Shown here in pieces: positions 27,786-30,094 of a DNA stretch of 30,094 nucleotides (position 1 is its first letter; the number at the start of each line of letters is the position of its first letter). The position numbers and the translations under genes were made by a program. This stretch comes from CANKHA01 sp034668825 (GTDB taxonomy: Bacteria > Pseudomonadota > Alphaproteobacteria > Rhizobiales > Xanthobacteraceae). The notes below the pieces were generated by a model. That model ran no database searches. It was not told the origin of the DNA and saw nothing but the letters and a program-made list of their open reading frames with translations. The stretch lies in assembly GCA_034668825.1 (NCBI GenBank), contig JAXDOR010000081.1, positions 1 through 30,094 of the forward strand. Direction: 5' to 3'.

Positions 27786-28022
27786 TCACATGCGAGCGGT
27801 GAAGGCCCTTCGTTCACCGGAGTAAAAGCGGCGCACGGGTGTTGGATGCACCGAGTTCGGAACCGAAGAACTCCGAGGCCGCCGCCGACTAGCGCGACCA
27901 AAGCCCGGAGCCGGCGGTAGTTCACCAGGCTGACTGAGTAAGATGCCGGCGATCGTCAAGACGAGTATGGCGCAGGACGCCATCGCCAGGTAGGGCGCCA
28001 ATGTGATGAACTGAAGCAGCAT
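27786..28022 (-). CDS. Possible small membrane protein, doubtful
   Basis: A 78-codon frame starting ATG at 28022 with AGGACA upstream. The first 30 residues (LAPYLAMASCAILVLTIAGILL) form a good membrane helix, followed by a basic Pro/Arg/Ser-rich tail. I recognise no family, and the tail could be out-of-frame noise. It is divergent from the ATP pyrophosphatase gene, with a 20-bp palindrome in between. Confidence 0.35.
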   Translation of the reverse strand: MLLQFITLAPYLAMASCAILVLTIAGILLSQPGELPPAPGFGRASRRRPRSSSVPNSVHPTPVRRFYSGERRAFTARM

Positions 28023-28085
28023 TGTCGGTGTCCTGTTACGGTTTCATTCGTCAACAGCCCTTGGGGGCTATCGTTCCAATCTTAT

Positions 28086-28105
28086 TGGTTAACGCGCGTT
28101 AACCA
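28086..28105. promoter_or_regulatory. Perfect 20-bp palindrome, possible operator
   Basis: TGGTTAACGCGCGTTAACCA is its own reverse complement. It lies 18 bp before the ATG at 28124 and 64 bp from the possible divergent ORF. The symmetry suggests a binding site for a dimeric regulator. TTAA-N6-TTAA also resembles a CtrA box (usual spacing 7). Confidence 0.5.
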
Positions 28106-28123
28106 GTATGGCGGAAGCACCAA

Positions 28124-28792
28124 ATGGATAAGGCTCTGATTGCTTGGTCGAGCGGCAAGGACAGCGCCTGGGCGCTGCACGAGGTCCGCCGCGCGGGCGA
28201 GTATGACGTCGTCGGCGCGCTCACGACCGTGACGGAAACGTTCGGCCGCGTGAGCATGCATGGCGTGCGTCAGCAATTGCTCGATGAGCAACTCGCCGCG
28301 GCGGGGCTGCCGTCCATCGTCGTGCCGATTCCGTTTCCCTGCCCCAATGAAATCTACGAGACGCGCATAGCGGCGGCGCTGGCCACGGCGAAGGCTTCGG
28401 GCGTCAGTCACGTGATCTTCGGCGATCTATTTCTTCAGGACGTGCGCGCCTATCGCGAGCAAAAACTTAATGGCACCGGCATCACGCCGTTGTTTCCGCT
28501 GTGGGGACGTCCAACGGCTGCGCTGGCGCGAGAGATGATCGACGGCGGTGTCGAGACTTATCTTGTGTGTATCGATCTCAAGCAGTTGCCGCGCGACTTC
28601 GCCGGCCGCCGCTTCGACTATGACCTGCTCGCTGCGCTGCCGGCAACTGCAGATCCCTGCGGCGAAAACGGTGAATTTCATTCCTGCGTGGTTGGCGGGC
28701 CGATGTTCAACCGAGCGATTTCCGTCGCGGTCGGCGAGACCGTCGAGCGGGAGGGATTTGCGTATGCGGATTTGGTAATGCCGTCATCCTGA
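28124..28792 (+). CDS. MJ0570/DPH6-type ATP pyrophosphatase (diphthine-ammonia ligase family)
   Basis: A 222-residue PP-loop ATPase. The P-loop is ALIAWSSGKDSAWALHEV (about 4-21), then FGDLFLQDVRAYRE, PLFPLWGRPTAALARE and the late GENGEFHSCVVGGPMF, all marks of this family. In eukaryotes and archaea DPH6 makes the last step of diphthamide on EF2; bacteria lack diphthamide, so its work here is unknown. It stands alone, after the palindrome. Confidence 0.8.
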   Translation: MDKALIAWSSGKDSAWALHEVRRAGEYDVVGALTTVTETFGRVSMHGVRQQLLDEQLAAAGLPSIVVPIPFPCPNEIYETRIAAALATAKASGVSHVIFGDLFLQDVRAYREQKLNGTGITPLFPLWGRPTAALAREMIDGGVETYLVCIDLKQLPRDFAGRRFDYDLLAALPATADPCGENGEFHSCVVGGPMFNRAISVAVGETVEREGFAYADLVMPSS

Positions 28793-28880
28793 GGTGCGAG
28801 CGAAGCGAGCCTCGAAGGATGGACGGCGCGGGGCGTCGCCCTTCGAGGGTCGCCTTCGGCGGCCACCTCAGGGTGACGGA
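28784..28880. repeat. Intergenic palindromic repeat (GTCATCCTGAGG type)
   Basis: GTCATCCTGAGGTG at 28785 pairs with CACCTCAGGGTGAC at 28863-28876. Inside are GCGAGCGAAGCGAGC, and CCTCGAAGG pairing with CCTTCGAGG. It starts inside the last codons of the ATP pyrophosphatase gene and may serve as a terminator between it and convergent pheT. Confidence 0.75.
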
Positions 28881-28889
28881 CTTAGTTAT

Positions 28890-30011
28890 TCACCCCCGCA
28901 ACGTGCCGCCCGTCTTCTTTGTCACCTCGGAAACGATCTTGGCGCCGAGCGCCTCGATTTCCGGATCGGTCAAGGTCTTCTCGCGCGGCTGGATCGTCAC
29001 GGCAATGGCGATGGACTTCTTGCCGGGGTCGATGCCCTTGCCTTCATAGACATCGAATACGGTAATGTTGGTGATCAGCTTGCGGTCCGCCGACTGCGCG
29101 GCGCGCACGATGTCGGCGGCCTTCACCGCGCGATCAACAACAAAAGCGAAGTCGCGTTCCACCGGCTGGAATGGCGACAGCTCAAGCACGGGCTTGGCGC
29201 GCGTAGGTTTGGCCTTTGGCTCGGGGATGCGCTCCAGGATTACCTCAAAGGCAACCAGCGGCCCTTCGGCGTCCAGCGCCTCCAGCACTTTCGGATGCAG
29301 TTCGCCGAAGTGACCAAGCACCGTCTGCGGGCCCATCTGGATCGTGCCCGAACGTCCGGGATGGAACCAAGCCGGGCCTCCCGGCGCGATCTGCAGCGCC
29401 TGAGCGGTCACGCCTGCCGCCGCGAGCACCGCCAGCGCGTCCGCCTTGGCGTCGAAGGCATCGACGGCGGCCGCGGGCGCCGACCAGTGCCTGCCGCTGC
29501 CGGAAGCCTTGGCGAGTGCCTGGCGCACGCCGGTGGCGGCAATGAATTGGTCCTCGGGCTGGTCGCCTTTGAAAATCTGGCCGACCTCGAACAAGGCGGT
29601 GTCGGGATAGCCGCGATGGGCGTTCCTTTGTGACGCCGCGATCAGCCCCGGGATCAGGCTCGGCCGCATGTCCGAGAGGTCGGCGGCAATCGGGTTGGCC
29701 AGCATGAGTTCAGCGCCGCCGCCGCCGAAAAGCTCCGCCTGCGTCTTGGAGATAAACGACCAGGTCACCGCCTCCACCAGCCCGCGCACGGCGAGCGCGC
29801 GCTTGGCTTTGCGCGTACGCGCCTGCAGCGGGGTGAGCACCGGCTTGCGCTGAGTCTCGCTGCGCGGGAAGGGCGTCGACGGAATGCTGTCGACGCCGAT
29901 GATGCGTACAATCTCCTCGACGATGTCCGCCGCGCCGTGGACATCCGGACGCCACGACGGCACCGCGATTTTCACATTCGCGCCCTGGCCGGCAACGAAG
30001 AAGCCAAGCCG
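28890..30011 (-). CDS. pheT: Phenylalanine-tRNA ligase beta subunit, C-terminal part only
   Basis: PheT with PheS charges tRNA-Phe. About 370 C-terminal residues are present; the full protein is usually near 800. The frame reads LGFFVAGQG, then VPSWRPDVHGAADIVEEIVRI (B5 domain), LIPGLIAASQRN, the core, and an FDX-ACB tail with VERDFAFVVDR, FDVYEG and KSIAIAVTIQP. The real sequence ends near 30011, where a foldback of pheT begins. The frame stays open to 30092 but encodes antisense of pheT, not PheT. A GTG at 29975 is internal and not the start. Confidence 0.93.
   Translation of the reverse strand, partial: RLGFFVAGQGANVKIAVPSWRPDVHGAADIVEEIVRIIGVDSIPSTPFPRSETQRKPVLTPLQARTRKAKRALAVRGLVEAVTWSFISKTQAELFGGGGAELMLANPIAADLSDMRPSLIPGLIAASQRNAHRGYPDTALFEVGQIFKGDQPEDQFIAATGVRQALAKASGSGRHWSAPAAAVDAFDAKADALAVLAAAGVTAQALQIAPGGPAWFHPGRSGTIQMGPQTVLGHFGELHPKVLEALDAEGPLVAFEVILERIPEPKAKPTRAKPVLELSPFQPVERDFAFVVDRAVKAADIVRAAQSADRKLITNITVFDVYEGKGIDPGKKSIAIAVTIQPREKTLTDPEIEALGAKIVSEVTKKTGGTLRG
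29758..29847 (+). repeat. Left arm of the terminal inverted repeat (within pheT)
   Basis: Ninety bases that recur exactly, in reverse complement, at 30005-30094. This is the genuine pheT location, coding LTPLQARTRKAKRALAV and on. Confidence 0.95.
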
Positions 30012-30094
30012 GTGCTCACCCCGCTGCAGGCGCGTACGCGCAAAGCCAAGCGCGCGCTCGCCGTGCGCGGGCTGGTGGAGGCGGTGACCTGGTC
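30005..30094 (-). repeat. Right arm of the terminal inverted repeat, reaching the window end
   Basis: Exact reverse complement of 29758-29847 over 90 bases, separated by 157 bp. The match stops at 30005/29847 and runs to the last base, so its true length is not seen. The tail carries pheT in sense on the plus strand. It is probably a chimeric foldback. Confidence 0.95.

Noticed and set aside
27786..28022. Clear toxin or phage-like small gene
   Set aside because: Only a membrane helix and a basic tail are visible; kept as a doubtful ORF only.
29976..30092. In-frame extension of pheT to the window end
   Set aside because: Beyond about 30011 the frame is open but encodes antisense of pheT (GHRLHQPAHGE...), with no PheT similarity.
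30005..30094. Plus-strand open frame at the window end that translates as PheT-like sequence
   Set aside because: It is the reversed copy of pheT 29758-29847, not a second gene.

Overview
The window comes from the chromosome of an alphaproteobacterium, most likely Hyphomicrobiales (Bradyrhizobium/Rhodopseudomonas/Xanthobacteraceae type). This is inferred from the high GC, heavy use of GC-ending codons, a near-perfect alphaproteobacterial RpoH promoter at dnaK, the gene order hemW-rdgB-rph / hrcA-grpE-dnaK-dnaJ-PmtA-like, a phoR-pstSCAB-phoU-phoB cluster, and intergenic palindromes of the type common in that order. No species can be named from the sequence alone. Almost everything is conserved housekeeping DNA. 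I see no phage, IS, CRISPR, tRNA or rRNA.

Layout: (1) 1-3.1 kb: rsmI (minus, running off the left edge), divergent from a LppC/LpoA-type lipoprotein, then an unknown minus-strand lipoprotein. (2) 3.2-5.7 kb, minus: rph-rdgB-hemW, tightly overlapping. (3) 5.8-11.7 kb, plus: the heat-shock block hrcA, grpE, dnaK, dnaJ, then a phospholipid N-methyltransferase-like gene. (4) 11.8-15.2 kb, plus: FMN reductase, pyrF, DUF1330, dapB, a small membrane protein and gpmA, close-packed. (5) 15.3-17.7 kb: Ada-like AraC-Ogt fusion and DUF2244 (minus), then nth (plus). (6) 17.7-24.5 kb, plus: the phosphate regulon cluster phoR, pstS, pstC, pstA, pstB, phoU, phoB. A three-repeat Pho box precedes pstS, and a strong hairpin separates pstS from pstCAB. 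(7) 24.5-28.8 kb: EI24/CysZ-like membrane protein, YiiX-like papain-fold hydrolase (minus), a Tat-exported flavoprotein, a doubtful small membrane ORF, and an MJ0570-type ATP pyrophosphatase. (8) 28.9 kb to the end: the C-terminal part of pheT (minus), broken by a foldback.

How they work together: HrcA represses class I heat-shock genes, while GrpE-DnaK-DnaJ form the Hsp70 cycle and carry RpoH-type promoters. PstSCAB imports phosphate; PhoU links the transporter to the PhoR-PhoB two-component system, which would bind the Pho box ahead of pstS.

The most unusual structure is at the right end. The last 90 bases (30005-30094) are an exact reverse complement of 29758-29847, inside pheT. The window end is therefore a foldback, probably a chimeric or misassembled contig end rather than biology. 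Other points worth checking are a PhoR without a transmembrane segment (a hydrophobic stretch lies in another frame), a perfect 20-bp palindrome before the ATP pyrophosphatase gene, and several intergenic palindromic repeat families. I did not find a convincing new biological system.
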